In this document: positions 8,009-18,312 of the stretch, piece after piece | How positions within the stretch are numbered: position 1 is the stretch's first letter | Layout of the letters: every line of letters begins with the position of its first letter | From: Paenarthrobacter aurescens | GTDB taxonomy: Bacteria; Actinomycetota; Actinomycetes; Actinomycetales; Micrococcaceae | Assembly: GCF_041549525.1 (NCBI RefSeq) | Contig: NZ_CP157456.1 | Span: 868,001 to 932,000 of the forward strand | Direction: 5' to 3' | DNA length: 64,000 nt | Position numbers and translations under genes: made by a program | Notes under the pieces: generated by a model | Told to the model about the DNA's origin: nothing | Databases searched by the model: none | The model's input: only the letters and a program-made list of their open reading frames with translations

Positions 8009-10633
8009 TTAGGCGTTCGCGATCAACCCCAGTTCAGCCTTGGATGCCAACGCCGAGTGCTTCGGGAACACCCGGACGGTGTAACCGAAGGAGCCGGAGC
8101 GGTTGATCACCAGGGAGCCGCTGAACAGGTGGCGTCCGCCGCCGAGGTCTTCAACGGAGTCCAGTTCAGCCACCACCACGTCCTCGAGTTCATCGGATTC
8201 CTCAGCGCGACCGAAGGCCACCTCCACTGAGACATCGTCCGGGGTGAGGTTGTTCAGGGCCACGTAGGCGTTGACTTGGAGGGTGTCGCCCACCTGGGGT
8301 TCCTCTGAGACGCCCACGGAGTCCACGTGTTCCACCACAACCTCGGGCCACGCATTGCGTACCTTGGTGGTCCAGGCGGCGAGTTCCTTGGCTTCCTTGA
8401 AGGACTCAGCAACAGCGCGTCGGCCGGACACTGCGGCCGGGCAGTAGAGGTTGTTGACGTAGTCGTGGAGCATGCGTTCGGCCGAAACTGCGGGGCCCAG
8501 GTTAGCCAGGGTGTGCTTGATCATGGACACCCAGTGGGTGGGCACGGTCTCGCGGCTGGATTCCGATGGCCCTGCGGCACCGGCGCCTTGGGCAACAGTG
8601 GTGCCGTAGAAACGCGGTGCTACCTGAGTTTCCAGGAGTTCGTAGAGCGCTGATGCTTCAATGTCGTCGCGTTCCTCGGAGGATGCGTTGTTGTTGGCGG
8701 TGGGGATTGCCCAGCCGTTTTCGCCGTCGTACATTTCGTCCCACCAGCCGTCCAGGACGGAGAGGTTGAGCGAGCCGTTGATGGCGGCCTTCATGCCGGA
8801 AGTGCCGCAGGCTTCGAGCGGCCGGAGCGGGTTGTTGAGCCAGACGTCGCAGCCGGGGAACAGCGTCCGTGCCATGGCGATGTCGTAGTTGGGCAGGAAG
8901 ACGATCCTGTGCCGCACCTGGGGGTCGTCGGTGAACTTGACCAGGTCCTGGATCATTTTCTTGCCGGCGTCGTCCGCCGGGTGTGACTTCCCGGCGATGA
9001 CCAACTGGATGGGGTGTTTGGGGTCCAGGAGCAGGGCCTTCAAGCGTGCCGGGTCGCGCAGCATGAGCGTGAGCCGCTTGTAGGTGGGCACGCGGCGTGC
9101 GAATCCGATGGTGAGGACGTCGGGGTCCAGCACGGAGTCTGTCCACCCGAGTTCGGCGTCGGCGGCGCCGCGCTTCTTCCAGGAGGCACGGAGCCGGCGT
9201 CGAACGTCGTCGATGAGTTGGGCACGGAGCTCCCGGCGGAGGGCCCAGACGTCTTCGTCGCTGACGTTGTAGGCCAGGTCCCAGCGGCCCATTGCCTCGG
9301 CTTCGGCCCCGAATTGGGTGCGTGCAAGGGCGGAGATCCGGGGATCCACCCAAGTGGGCACGTGGACGCCGTTGGTGACGGAGGTGATGGGGATTTCGGA
9401 GTGATCGAATCCTGGCCAGAGCCCGGCGAACATTTCGCGGGAGACCACGCCGTGCAGTTTGGCCACGCCGTTGGCGCGCTGGGCCAGGCGTAGGCCCATC
9501 ACTGCCATGTTGAACACTGAGGGGTTGCCGCCGTCGAAGTTTTCGCGGCCGAGTTCCAGGATGCGTTCGGTGGGCACAGCGGGCGCCAGCCCGGCTTCGA
9601 AGAAGTGCTTGATCTGCACGGTCTCGAACCGGTCGATCCCGGCTGGGACGGGCGTGTGCGTGGTGAAGACCGTGGATGCGCGGCCGGCGGCGAGGGCTTC
9701 ATCCCAACTGAGCGGGTGCTCGGGGTTGGACATGGCTTCCTGGATGCGTTCTATGCCGAGGAATCCTGCGTGGCCTTCGTTGGTGTGGAACACTTCGGGC
9801 GCGGGTGTGCCGGTGAGTTCCTGGTAGACCCGCAGGGCCTTGACGCCGCCCATGCCCAGGAGGAGTTCCTGCTGGAGCCGGTGATCGCCGCCACCGCCGT
9901 ACAGGCGGTCTGTGATGCCGCGGGCGGCTTCGTCGTTGGAGGGGACGTTGGAGTCCAACAGCAGCAGCGGAACACGTCCGACGTCGGCACGCCACACGTG
10001 GGCGTGAAGCTCGCGTCCGTTGGGCAGCGGCAGCGAGATATGAACGGGCTTGCCTTGGGCGCCGTCCTTGGCCGGGTGGCGGAGAAGCGTCAGGGGGAGG
10101 CCGTCGGGGTCCAGCACGGGGTAGGTTTCCTGCTGCCAGGCGTCGCGGGAGAGGGACTGCTTGAAGTAGCCGGCCTGGTAGAGGAGCCCGACGCCGATCA
10201 GCGGCACGCCGAGGTCCGAGGCAGCTTTGAGGTGGTCACCGGCGAGGATGCCCAGGCCGCCGGAGTACTGCGGGAGCACTTCGGTGATGCCGAATTCGGG
10301 GGAGAAGTACGCGATGTAGGCCGGGGCGTCCTCGTTCAGTCCCTGGTACCAGCGCGGTTCGCTGAGGTAGCGGTCCAGATCGGCTGCGGCGTGTTGAACG
10401 CGTTCCACAACTTCACCGTCGTTGGCCAGGTCCTGCAACTGCTCGCGGCTGATCGAACCCAGAAGGGCTATGGGGTCATGCTGCGAGGCCTCCCAGAGAG
10501 CCGGACTAAGGCTCGCAAAAAGTTCCCGGGTTGGCCGGTGCCAGGACCAGCGCAAATTGGTCGCCAACCGGGCCAGGGGCCGGATGGGCTCGGGGAGGAC
10601 GGTACGGACTGTAAACCTTCGAATTGCCTTCAC
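8009..10633 (-). CDS. glgP: Alpha-glucan (glycogen) phosphorylase, DUF3417-type
   Basis: Releases glucose-1-phosphate from non-reducing ends of glycogen using PLP. The N-terminus (MKAIRRFTVRTVLPE, then LATNLRWSWHRPT) is typical of the actinobacterial phosphorylase with a DUF3417 domain. EVFHTNEGHAGF, VTNGVHVPTW and the PLP-site region LEACGTSGMKAAINGSLN are visible. Length is about 874 aa. GTG 10633 is preferred because family members begin MKA(I/L)RRFTVR; GTG 10642 is an in-frame alternative. It is divergent from glgE, which channels carbon the opposite way, so a shared control region (10634-10764) is likely. Confidence 0.94.
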   Translation of the reverse strand: MKAIRRFTVRTVLPEPIRPLARLATNLRWSWHRPTRELFASLSPALWEASQHDPIALLGSISREQLQDLANDGEVVERVQHAAADLDRYLSEPRWYQGLNEDAPAYIAYFSPEFGITEVLPQYSGGLGILAGDHLKAASDLGVPLIGVGLLYQAGYFKQSLSRDAWQQETYPVLDPDGLPLTLLRHPAKDGAQGKPVHISLPLPNGRELHAHVWRADVGRVPLLLLDSNVPSNDEAARGITDRLYGGGGDHRLQQELLLGMGGVKALRVYQELTGTPAPEVFHTNEGHAGFLGIERIQEAMSNPEHPLSWDEALAAGRASTVFTTHTPVPAGIDRFETVQIKHFFEAGLAPAVPTERILELGRENFDGGNPSVFNMAVMGLRLAQRANGVAKLHGVVSREMFAGLWPGFDHSEIPITSVTNGVHVPTWVDPRISALARTQFGAEAEAMGRWDLAYNVSDEDVWALRRELRAQLIDDVRRRLRASWKKRGAADAELGWTDSVLDPDVLTIGFARRVPTYKRLTLMLRDPARLKALLLDPKHPIQLVIAGKSHPADDAGKKMIQDLVKFTDDPQVRHRIVFLPNYDIAMARTLFPGCDVWLNNPLRPLEACGTSGMKAAINGSLNLSVLDGWWDEMYDGENGWAIPTANNNASSEERDDIEASALYELLETQVAPRFYGTTVAQGAGAAGPSESSRETVPTHWVSMIKHTLANLGPAVSAERMLHDYVNNLYCPAAVSGRRAVAESFKEAKELAAWTTKVRNAWPEVVVEHVDSVGVSEEPQVGDTLQVNAYVALNNLTPDDVSVEVAFGRAEESDELEDVVVAELDSVEDLGGGRHLFSGSLVINRSGSFGYTVRVFPKHSALASKAELGLIANA

Positions 10634-10764
10634 GAGCGCCACACTAACGGACTCACATGGCAGCCGGAACCGGATTGGGTTTCTTTTAGGTAAAAGTCAC
10701 CTTGCGTCGAGTAGATAGGTCGTGTGCTTAGCATTCTGTGATTTTTGTCGCTAACGTCGTGGTT

Positions 10765-12843
10765 GTGACGAAAACCGCGCGAACCATCACCGCCCTGAAA
10801 TCCAAGACGACTACGGACATCACCGAGGGACTTCGCTTCGGCCGGTTCCCCATCACGGCCGTGCAGCCGGTGGTTGAGGGTGGCCGTTTCCCGGCGAAGG
10901 CTTTGCCGGGTGAAGACCTGGCTGTAGGCGCCACGGTCTTCCGTGAAGGCCACGACCAGCTTGGCGTCTCTGCCGTTCTGCTCGATCCCAGAGGCAAGGA
11001 GCGTCAGCGTGTCCGCCTGACCCCGGCCCAGGGCGAGCAGTGGAAGGGCCTGGACCGCTGGGAGGGCTTGATCACCCCCACCGGCACCGGTGCCTGGTCC
11101 TTTGTCATCGAGGCCTGGCATGACCGTTACGGCACCTGGCACCACAATGCCGAGGTCAAGGTAGGAGCCGGCATTGACGTTGAGTTGATGCTCGCCGAGG
11201 GCGCTGCCCTCCTGGCCGAAGCAGCCGACGACGCCGGTCGCAGCGCCGTGGAAAAGCGCACCTTGCGTGCCGCTTCGGTGGTGTTGGCCGATACCACCAA
11301 GACTGCCGAGGAGCGCCTTGGCGCCGGTTTCAGCACTGAGGTGCTGGCCGCCGTCGGACGCGTTCCCATCCGCGAACTGGTGACCGTTTCCGAGCGGTTC
11401 CCGCTGCAGGTGGAGCGCGACCTCGCAGGCCGCGGTTCCTGGTACGAGTTCTTCCCCCGCTCAGAGGGCGCCGTGCTGGATCACTCCACCGGTGTTTGGA
11501 CTTCGGGCAACTTCCGTACGGCGGCCGGAAGGCTCGACGCCGTAGCGGACATGGGGTTCGACATCATCTACCTGCCGCCCATCCACCCGATTGGTTTCCA
11601 GCACCGCAAGGGGCGCAACAACACGTTGACGCCGGGCCCGCAGGATCCCGGTTCGCCGTGGGCCATCGGCTCGAAGGATGGCGGCCATGACGCCATCCAC
11701 CCGGATCTGGGCACGTTTGAGGACTTTGATGCGTTCGTGGCCCGTGCCAACGAGTTGGGGCTCGAGGTTGCTTTGGACCTGGCCTTGCAGGCAGCTCCGG
11801 ACCATCCTTGGGTGACGTCCAACCCGGAATGGTTCACCACCCGTGTGGACGGCTCCATCGCTTACGCGGAGAACCCTCCGAAGAAGTACCAGGACATCTA
11901 CCCCCTGAACTTCGACAACGATCCCGCCGGGCTTTCCAAGGAGATCCTGCGGATCGTGCAGTTGTGGATCAGCCACGGCGTGAAGGTTTTCAGGGTGGAC
12001 AATCCGCACACCAAGCCTGTCTGGTTCTGGGAATGGTTGATTGGCAAGATCAACAAGAAGAACCCGGAAGTTGTTTTCCTGGCCGAAGCCTTCACCCGTC
12101 CGCCGATGATGCACGCATTGGGTCGCGCCGGATTCCAGCAGTCCTATTCCTACTTCACGTGGCGGAACACCAAGACCGAACTGGAGCAGTACTTCCAGGA
12201 GGTCAGCCATGAGACCGCGGCATTCTTCCGTCCCAACTTCTTTGTGAACACCCCGGACATCCTCACCGAGTACCTCCAGTACGGTGGGCCCGCGGCATTC
12301 AAGATCCGCGCAGTCCTGGCCGCTACGGCCAGCCCGTTGTGGGGCGTCTACGCCGGGTACGAGTTGTACGAGCACGTGGCCCGTCCCGGCGCGGAGGAGT
12401 ACATCGATAACGAGAAGTACGAGTACAAGGCCAGGGATTGGGAAGGCGCTGCGGAGTCCGGACGGACGTTGGCGCCGTACATCACCAGGCTCAACACCAT
12501 CCGCAAGGACCACATGGCCCTGGGCGATCTGCAGAACCTGACGCTGCACAGCAGCACTGACGACGCCACGATTGTGTACTCCAAGCACAAGACGCTGCCG
12601 GACGGTACCAAGGACACCTTGATCATTGTGGTCAACGTGGATCCGCACAGCACCCGCGAAAGCACAGTGTCCCTGGACCTCGCGGCACTGCAACTGGACC
12701 CTTCGGACCTCAACGAGGACGGACAGTTCCGCGTTGATGACCTCATCAGCGGCCAGAGCTGGGCGTGGGGCGAGCACAACTACGTGCGGCTGGACGCGCA
12801 TGTTGAACCGGCGCACATTCTGAGCATCCGGAGGCAGCCTTAG
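10765..12843 (+). CDS. glgE: Alpha-1,4-glucan:maltose-1-phosphate maltosyltransferase
   Basis: GH13 enzyme that extends alpha-1,4-glucans with maltosyl units from maltose-1-phosphate. The N-terminal domain contains LRFGRFPITAVQPVVEGG. The diagnostic blocks are YEFFPRSEGA, IYLPPIHPIG, HRKGRNN, VFRVDNPHTKP (nucleophile Asp about 412) and FLAEAFTRPPMM (acid Glu about 441). Length is about 692 aa. The start is uncertain: GTG 10738, 10759 and 10765 are all in frame and none has a strong ribosome site; I chose 10765 (MTKTARTITAL). The TAG stop overlaps the GTG of treS, indicating coupled translation with the next step of the pathway. Confidence 0.95.
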   Translation: MTKTARTITALKSKTTTDITEGLRFGRFPITAVQPVVEGGRFPAKALPGEDLAVGATVFREGHDQLGVSAVLLDPRGKERQRVRLTPAQGEQWKGLDRWEGLITPTGTGAWSFVIEAWHDRYGTWHHNAEVKVGAGIDVELMLAEGAALLAEAADDAGRSAVEKRTLRAASVVLADTTKTAEERLGAGFSTEVLAAVGRVPIRELVTVSERFPLQVERDLAGRGSWYEFFPRSEGAVLDHSTGVWTSGNFRTAAGRLDAVADMGFDIIYLPPIHPIGFQHRKGRNNTLTPGPQDPGSPWAIGSKDGGHDAIHPDLGTFEDFDAFVARANELGLEVALDLALQAAPDHPWVTSNPEWFTTRVDGSIAYAENPPKKYQDIYPLNFDNDPAGLSKEILRIVQLWISHGVKVFRVDNPHTKPVWFWEWLIGKINKKNPEVVFLAEAFTRPPMMHALGRAGFQQSYSYFTWRNTKTELEQYFQEVSHETAAFFRPNFFVNTPDILTEYLQYGGPAAFKIRAVLAATASPLWGVYAGYELYEHVARPGAEEYIDNEKYEYKARDWEGAAESGRTLAPYITRLNTIRKDHMALGDLQNLTLHSSTDDATIVYSKHKTLPDGTKDTLIIVVNVDPHSTRESTVSLDLAALQLDPSDLNEDGQFRVDDLISGQSWAWGEHNYVRLDAHVEPAHILSIRRQP

Positions 12844-14639
12844 TGAGTTTTTCTCCGCAGAACCCCAGCCAGTACTTCACTCCGAAGAACACCTTCGAGT
12901 TGAACGCCCCAGGTCTCCAGCATGATCCGCACTGGTACCGCAAGGCAGTCTTCTATGAGGTACTGGTGCGGGCCTTTGCGGATGCCAACGGGGACGGTTC
13001 CGGCGACTTCCACGGCTTGATCGACAAACTGGATTATCTCCAGTGGCTGGGCGTTGACTGCCTGTGGCTGCCGCCGTTCTTCCAGTCCCCGTTGCGCGAT
13101 GGCGGTTACGACATCGCGGACTATACGTCAGTACTGGACGAGTTCGGCACCATCAGTGATTTCAAACGGTTGGTGGCCGAGGCCCACGCACGCGGCGTCC
13201 GGGTGATCATTGACCTTCCGTTGAACCACACCTCGGACCAGCACCCGTGGTTCCAGGAATCACGGAAGGACCCCACGGGACCTTACGGCGATTTCTATGT
13301 GTGGAGCGATACTGATGAGAAGTACCAGGACGCGCGGATCATTTTTGTTGACACCGAGGAATCCAACTGGACGTTCGATCCCATTCGCCGGCAGTTCTTC
13401 TGGCACCGTTTCTTCAGTCACCAGCCTGACCTGAACTTTGAGAATCCGAAGGTCATTGAGGCTCTCTACGACGTTGTGAGGTTCTGGCTGGACCAGGGGA
13501 TCGATGGCTTCCGTGCTGACGCCATTCCTTACTTGTTCGAAGAGGACGGCACCAACTGCGAGAATCTGCCGGCCACGCACACCTTCCTGCAGGACCTTCG
13601 CAGGATGGTGGACTCGAATTACCCCGGCCGGGTGATCATTGCCGAGGCCAACCAGCCACCGCATGAAGTGGTGGAGTACTTCGGCACTGAGGAAGCCCCC
13701 GAATGCCACATGGCCTTCCATTTCCCCATCATGCCCAGGCTGTACTACGCCTTGCGGGACCAGAAGGCCGCTCCCATTATTGAGACCCTGCGGAACACGC
13801 CGGAAATTCCCAAGGGGGCACAGTGGGGGACCTTCCTGCGCAACCATGACGAGCTGACGCTGGAGATGGTGCCGGCCGAAGAGCGTGCCGCCATGCTCGG
13901 CTGGTACGCCCCGGACCCGCGGATGCGGGCCAACATAGGTATTCGACGCCGGTTGGCGCCGCTGCTGGATAACTCCCGTTCCGAGATCGAGCTGATCAAT
14001 GCGCTGCTGCTGTCCTTGCCGGGCAGTCCTTTCCTGTACTACGGGGATGAAATCGGCATGGGCGACAACATCTGGCTTGATGACCGCGATGCCGTTCGAA
14101 CACCCATGCAGTGGAACCCGGACCGTAATGCAGGCTTCTCCAGCGCTGATCCGGGCCAGCTTTATCTTCCGGTCATCCAGTCTCTGGTTTACAACTACAG
14201 CATGGCCAATGTTGAGGCCGAGGCTGCGCACTCAGGTTCGCTGCTGCGCTGGACCCGGCAGATCCTGAGCGTTCGCAAGAACCATCCGGTGTTCGGTTTG
14301 GGCGGCTTCCGCCACATTGAAGCGGACCATGAGGTGGTGCTCGCGTACGTTCGGGAGTTGCCTGCCGGCAACCACGAAGGGGAAGACGCCGAGACCATCC
14401 TGTGCGTTTTCAACCTTTCCCAGCACCCCGTGGCGGCAAAACTGGACATTCCGGAGTTTGCGGGCCGGGGCCTGCGCGATATTTTCGGCGGCCAGCCTTT
14501 CCCGGCGGTCGGCGACAACGGTCACTTGACCGTGATGCTGGGCAGCCACAGCTTCTATTGGCTGCGGGTCCGCTCAGCATTTTCCAATCCCTCGTCGCCT
14601 TATACTCAGGCGATTCCCGTGGTGACCTCCAAAGGATGA
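12843..14639 (+). CDS. treS: Trehalose synthase (maltose alpha-D-glucosyltransferase)
   Basis: GH13 enzyme that interconverts trehalose and maltose; here it supplies maltose for phosphorylation. The 598-aa protein has WYRKAVFYEVLVRAF at the barrel start, GVRVIIDLPLNHTSD, DGFRADAIPYLFEEDGTNCENLP (nucleophile Asp about 226), IIAEANQPP (acid Glu about 268) and FLRNHDELTLEMV. It starts at GTG 12843, whose first base is the last base of the glgE stop. One base separates its stop from the start of the maltokinase-glgB gene, so glgE, treS and mak-glgB form one unit. Confidence 0.95.
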   Translation: MSFSPQNPSQYFTPKNTFELNAPGLQHDPHWYRKAVFYEVLVRAFADANGDGSGDFHGLIDKLDYLQWLGVDCLWLPPFFQSPLRDGGYDIADYTSVLDEFGTISDFKRLVAEAHARGVRVIIDLPLNHTSDQHPWFQESRKDPTGPYGDFYVWSDTDEKYQDARIIFVDTEESNWTFDPIRRQFFWHRFFSHQPDLNFENPKVIEALYDVVRFWLDQGIDGFRADAIPYLFEEDGTNCENLPATHTFLQDLRRMVDSNYPGRVIIAEANQPPHEVVEYFGTEEAPECHMAFHFPIMPRLYYALRDQKAAPIIETLRNTPEIPKGAQWGTFLRNHDELTLEMVPAEERAAMLGWYAPDPRMRANIGIRRRLAPLLDNSRSEIELINALLLSLPGSPFLYYGDEIGMGDNIWLDDRDAVRTPMQWNPDRNAGFSSADPGQLYLPVIQSLVYNYSMANVEAEAAHSGSLLRWTRQILSVRKNHPVFGLGGFRHIEADHEVVLAYVRELPAGNHEGEDAETILCVFNLSQHPVAAKLDIPEFAGRGLRDIFGGQPFPAVGDNGHLTVMLGSHSFYWLRVRSAFSNPSSPYTQAIPVVTSKG

Positions 14640-14640
14640 G

Positions 14641-17600
14641 ATGAACAAGGAAAACTTGAACCCCTCCATTGAAGGACTTCTCCGGACCTGGCTGCCGGGC
14701 AAGCGATGGTTCCCGGTGAAGAGGCCGGACTTTGCCTTGGAGCAGGTGGGCGGCTTCAGCCTGCCCCCTGCCGGCGGCGAAACGCAGCTGGAAGTTGTGC
14801 TGTTGGCGGTAACCCACAGAACGGCCGACGGCGGCTCGCGGACTGACGTTGTCCAGGTTCCGTTGAGCTTCCGGAGCCGGCCGCTGCCCGAGGCGCCCAC
14901 GGCTTTATTGGGTGAGTTCACGGATCCTGATCTGGGCCTGCGGCTCGTCTATGACGCCGTCTATGATGCTGACTTCGTTACCGCCTGGCTGGAACTGATG
15001 CGCAGTGAAGGGAAGGTCGGCGGCGCCCAAGGACATCTGACGCGTGGCCGGGTGGCACTGCCCGAGCATCCCACGTCAGTGAAGGTCCTCTCCGGCGAGC
15101 AATCCAACACGTCCGTCATCATCGACGACGGTCATTCGGCAGCGATCATCAAAATCTTCCGTGTGCTCGCCGCCGGCAAGAACCCTGAAGTGGAACTCGG
15201 TGCCGCACTGACGGCAGCCGGGACTACCGAGGTTCCGGCCACGCTCGGTTGGATTACCGGCTCGTGGGACGGGCCGTCGTCGAACGGTTCCTCAACGGCC
15301 ACGGGCGAGCTGACGGTCGCCCACGAGTTCCTCCTTGGGGGCTTGGATGCCTGGCGCCTGGCGGTTGAGGCCGCGGCAGCGGGCAAGGATTTCACGGCAG
15401 AAGCCCGCGGGCTCGGTGCCGCTACTGCCACGGTTCACGCCAGGCTGGCGGAGACGTTCGGTACCCTGGACGGGCAAGAGCAGGGTCCGGAGATCATCGC
15501 AACAGTAGACCGGCGTGTCCGGGGCTCATGGGCGGAAGCCTCTTCCGCCGTCGGGCCCCATGACCAGCAACTGAACGAGTTGCTGGCTGCTCTGGACCCC
15601 CGGGATGTGGGCCAGTTGCAGCGTGTCCACGGCGACCTCCACTTGGGCCAGATTCTTTTGGTACCCGGCGCTGAAGGGCAGCCGGGCAGATGGGCCATTC
15701 TGGACTTCGAGGGCGAGCCGCTCCGGACCATTGATGAACGCAATACCCCCGATCTTCCCTTGCGGGATGTCACCGGGATGCTGCGCTCCTTCGACTACGC
15801 AGCGGGTGCCGCCACGCGCGAGAACGCCGATGCCAAGGTGCCTGAAACCTGGGTGGATGACTGCGCTGCCGCGTTCCTTGAGGGTTATAGCGAGGTCACC
15901 CCGGGAACCATCGACCGCCGCTCGCCGCTCTTTGTGGCATTGTGGCTGGACAAGGCCTTATATGAGGTTGTTTACGAGTTGCGGAACCGGCCCGACTGGT
16001 TGTCGATCCCCGTGAATGCATCCCGACGAATCCTCGATAACACAAGCCGCGGCAAGCATGCGGCAGCTACAGCGGAAGGTAATGACATGACTGGCTCTGC
16101 ACGCACCGAACGGCCGCGGGTTCCCCTGCACGTGGACTCCGAGACCTTGGAACGCGTGGCGGCAGGCGCCTACCATGCGCCCCACTCAGTTCTCGGCGCG
16201 CACCTGGACGACCACGGGCACGTCACCATCCGTACTGTGAAGCACCTGGCGAAGTCCGTGGTTGTGGTGACCGAAGCGGGCCGTACGGACATGGCCCACG
16301 AGGCACACGGTGTGTGGACTGCGGTCCTGGAACCGCTCCAGGCAGGCCACGTGCCTGACTACCGTTTGGAAGTGGTGTACGACGTCGAACCGGTCACCAT
16401 TGATGACCCGTACCACTACCTGCCAACGGTGGGCGAGGTGGACCTGCACCTGATCGGTGAGGGCCGCCACGAACGTTTGTGGGACGTCCTCGGCGCACAC
16501 GTTCAGCACTACCGCTCCGTGTTGAGCGAGGTGGACGGCGTCTCCTTCGCCGTCTGGGCACCCAACGCCCAAGCAGTCCGTGTGAAGGGCGACTTCAACG
16601 GGTGGGACGGCCGCTCGCACGGGATGCGTTCACTGGGCTCCTCGGGTGTGTGGGAAATCTTCATTCCCGGCGTTGTAGCAGGGGCGTGCTACAAATACGA
16701 GATCCTTACCAAGTCCGGACACTGGATTGAAAAGGCTGACCCCCTGGCCTTCGGCACCGAGGTCCCGCCACTGACTGCCTCCCGTGTTGTGGACGCCAGC
16801 TACCGGTTCAAGGATGCGGAATGGATGAATGCCCGCGCCGCCAAGGACCCGCACAACTCGCCCATGAGCGTCTATGAAGTCCATTTGGGATCCTGGCGCC
16901 TGGGCCTTGGCTACAAGGAACTTGCCAAGGAACTGGTGGACTACGTCAAGTGGCTGGGGTTCTCCCACGTTGAGTTCATGCCGGTGGCCGAGCACCCGTT
17001 CGGCGGTTCGTGGGGCTATCAGGTCACGTCCTACTTCGCTCCCACCTCGCGGTTCGGGCACCCGGATGAGTTCCGGTTCCTGGTTGATTCACTCCACCAG
17101 GCCGGGATCGGCGTCCTGCTGGACTGGGTACCTGCCCACTTCCCCAAGGACTCCTGGGCACTGGCGCAATTCGACGGCCAGCCGCTGTATGAGCATTCCG
17201 ACCCCGCCCTGGGCGAACACCCTGACTGGGGAACCCTGATCTTCGACTTCGGTCGCAGCGAGGTACGGAACTTCCTGGTGGCCAACGCGCTGTACTGGCT
17301 GGAGGAATTCCACATCGATGGCCTCCGCGTGGACGCCGTTGCCTCCATGATTTACCTGGATTACTCCCGTGAAGAGGGGCAGTGGAGGCCCAACAAGTTT
17401 GGCGGCCGAGAGAACCTCGAAGCTATTTCCTTCATGCAGGAAGTCAACGCCACCGTCTACAAGTCCCACCCCGGCGCCATCATCATTGCGGAGGAATCCA
17501 CCGCATTCCCTGGTGTCACGGCTCCCACCAACCACGGCGGGCTCGGCTTCGGCCTGAAGTGGAACATGGGCTGGATGCACGACTCCCTGAAGTACATCTC

Positions 17601-18297
17601 CGAGGACCCCATCAACCGCAAGTGGCACCACGGCACCATTACGTTCTCCTTGGTGTACGCCTTCACCGAGAACTTCCTGCTGCCCATCAGCCACGATGAA
17701 GTTGTTCACGGCAAGGGCTCCATGCTGCGCAAGATGCCCGGTGACCGCTGGCAGCAGCTGGCAAATCTGCGGGCCTTCTTCGCCTACCAGTGGGCGCACC
17801 CTGGCAAGCAACTGATCTTCATGGGCACTGAGTTCGGCCAGGAAGCGGAATGGTCCGAACAGTACGGGCTGGATTGGTTCCTCGCTGACATCCCCGCCCA
17901 CAGGGGACTGCAACTCCTGGTCAAGGACCTCAACGAGCTCTACACGTCGACGCCGGCCCTTTACCAGCGCGACAACGAGGCCGGTGGTTTCCAATGGATT
18001 AACGGCGGCGACGCTGATCACAACGTCCTGACCTTCATCCGTTGGGACCATGAGGGCAAGCCTCTGGTCTGCGCGGTGAACTTCTCCGGCGGCCCGCACA
18101 AGGACTACATCCTGGGCGTGCCGGCGGCAGGGGAGTGGACTGAGGTCCTCAACACCGATGCTGAGACATATGGCGGCTCGGGCGTCGTGAATGCGGGATC
18201 GCTGAAGGCAACAACTCCTGGAACCGATGGCCAACCTGCAGCACTGTCTGTAACGCTGCCGCCGCTTGGTGCCTCGTGGTTCGCGCCGGCTGAGTAG
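14641..18297 (+). CDS. glgB: Fusion of maltokinase and 1,4-alpha-glucan branching enzyme
   Basis: A 1218-aa reading frame with two enzymes. Residues 1 to about 470 are a maltokinase (Mak/Pep2): RTWLPGKRWFP at the N-terminus, kinase loop VHGDLHLGQILLV near 330 and metal site ILDFEGEP near 356. From about 483 a GlgB begins: MTGSARTERPRVPL, an N-terminal domain, a CBM48 (FAVWAPNAQAVRVKGDFNGW), then the GH13 barrel with HIDGLRVDAVASMIYLDY (nucleophile about 897) and IIAEESTAFPGV. The internal ATG at 16087 has GGAAGG 7 nt upstream, so GlgB might also be made separately. The product makes maltose-1-P for GlgE and branches the resulting glucan. Confidence 0.95.
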   Translation: MNKENLNPSIEGLLRTWLPGKRWFPVKRPDFALEQVGGFSLPPAGGETQLEVVLLAVTHRTADGGSRTDVVQVPLSFRSRPLPEAPTALLGEFTDPDLGLRLVYDAVYDADFVTAWLELMRSEGKVGGAQGHLTRGRVALPEHPTSVKVLSGEQSNTSVIIDDGHSAAIIKIFRVLAAGKNPEVELGAALTAAGTTEVPATLGWITGSWDGPSSNGSSTATGELTVAHEFLLGGLDAWRLAVEAAAAGKDFTAEARGLGAATATVHARLAETFGTLDGQEQGPEIIATVDRRVRGSWAEASSAVGPHDQQLNELLAALDPRDVGQLQRVHGDLHLGQILLVPGAEGQPGRWAILDFEGEPLRTIDERNTPDLPLRDVTGMLRSFDYAAGAATRENADAKVPETWVDDCAAAFLEGYSEVTPGTIDRRSPLFVALWLDKALYEVVYELRNRPDWLSIPVNASRRILDNTSRGKHAAATAEGNDMTGSARTERPRVPLHVDSETLERVAAGAYHAPHSVLGAHLDDHGHVTIRTVKHLAKSVVVVTEAGRTDMAHEAHGVWTAVLEPLQAGHVPDYRLEVVYDVEPVTIDDPYHYLPTVGEVDLHLIGEGRHERLWDVLGAHVQHYRSVLSEVDGVSFAVWAPNAQAVRVKGDFNGWDGRSHGMRSLGSSGVWEIFIPGVVAGACYKYEILTKSGHWIEKADPLAFGTEVPPLTASRVVDASYRFKDAEWMNARAAKDPHNSPMSVYEVHLGSWRLGLGYKELAKELVDYVKWLGFSHVEFMPVAEHPFGGSWGYQVTSYFAPTSRFGHPDEFRFLVDSLHQAGIGVLLDWVPAHFPKDSWALAQFDGQPLYEHSDPALGEHPDWGTLIFDFGRSEVRNFLVANALYWLEEFHIDGLRVDAVASMIYLDYSREEGQWRPNKFGGRENLEAISFMQEVNATVYKSHPGAIIIAEESTAFPGVTAPTNHGGLGFGLKWNMGWMHDSLKYISEDPINRKWHHGTITFSLVYAFTENFLLPISHDEVVHGKGSMLRKMPGDRWQQLANLRAFFAYQWAHPGKQLIFMGTEFGQEAEWSEQYGLDWFLADIPAHRGLQLLVKDLNELYTSTPALYQRDNEAGGFQWINGGDADHNVLTFIRWDHEGKPLVCAVNFSGGPHKDYILGVPAAGEWTEVLNTDAETYGGSGVVNAGSLKATTPGTDGQPAALSVTLPPLGASWFAPAE

Positions 18298-18312
18298 TTC
18301 TTTGGATTCAGG

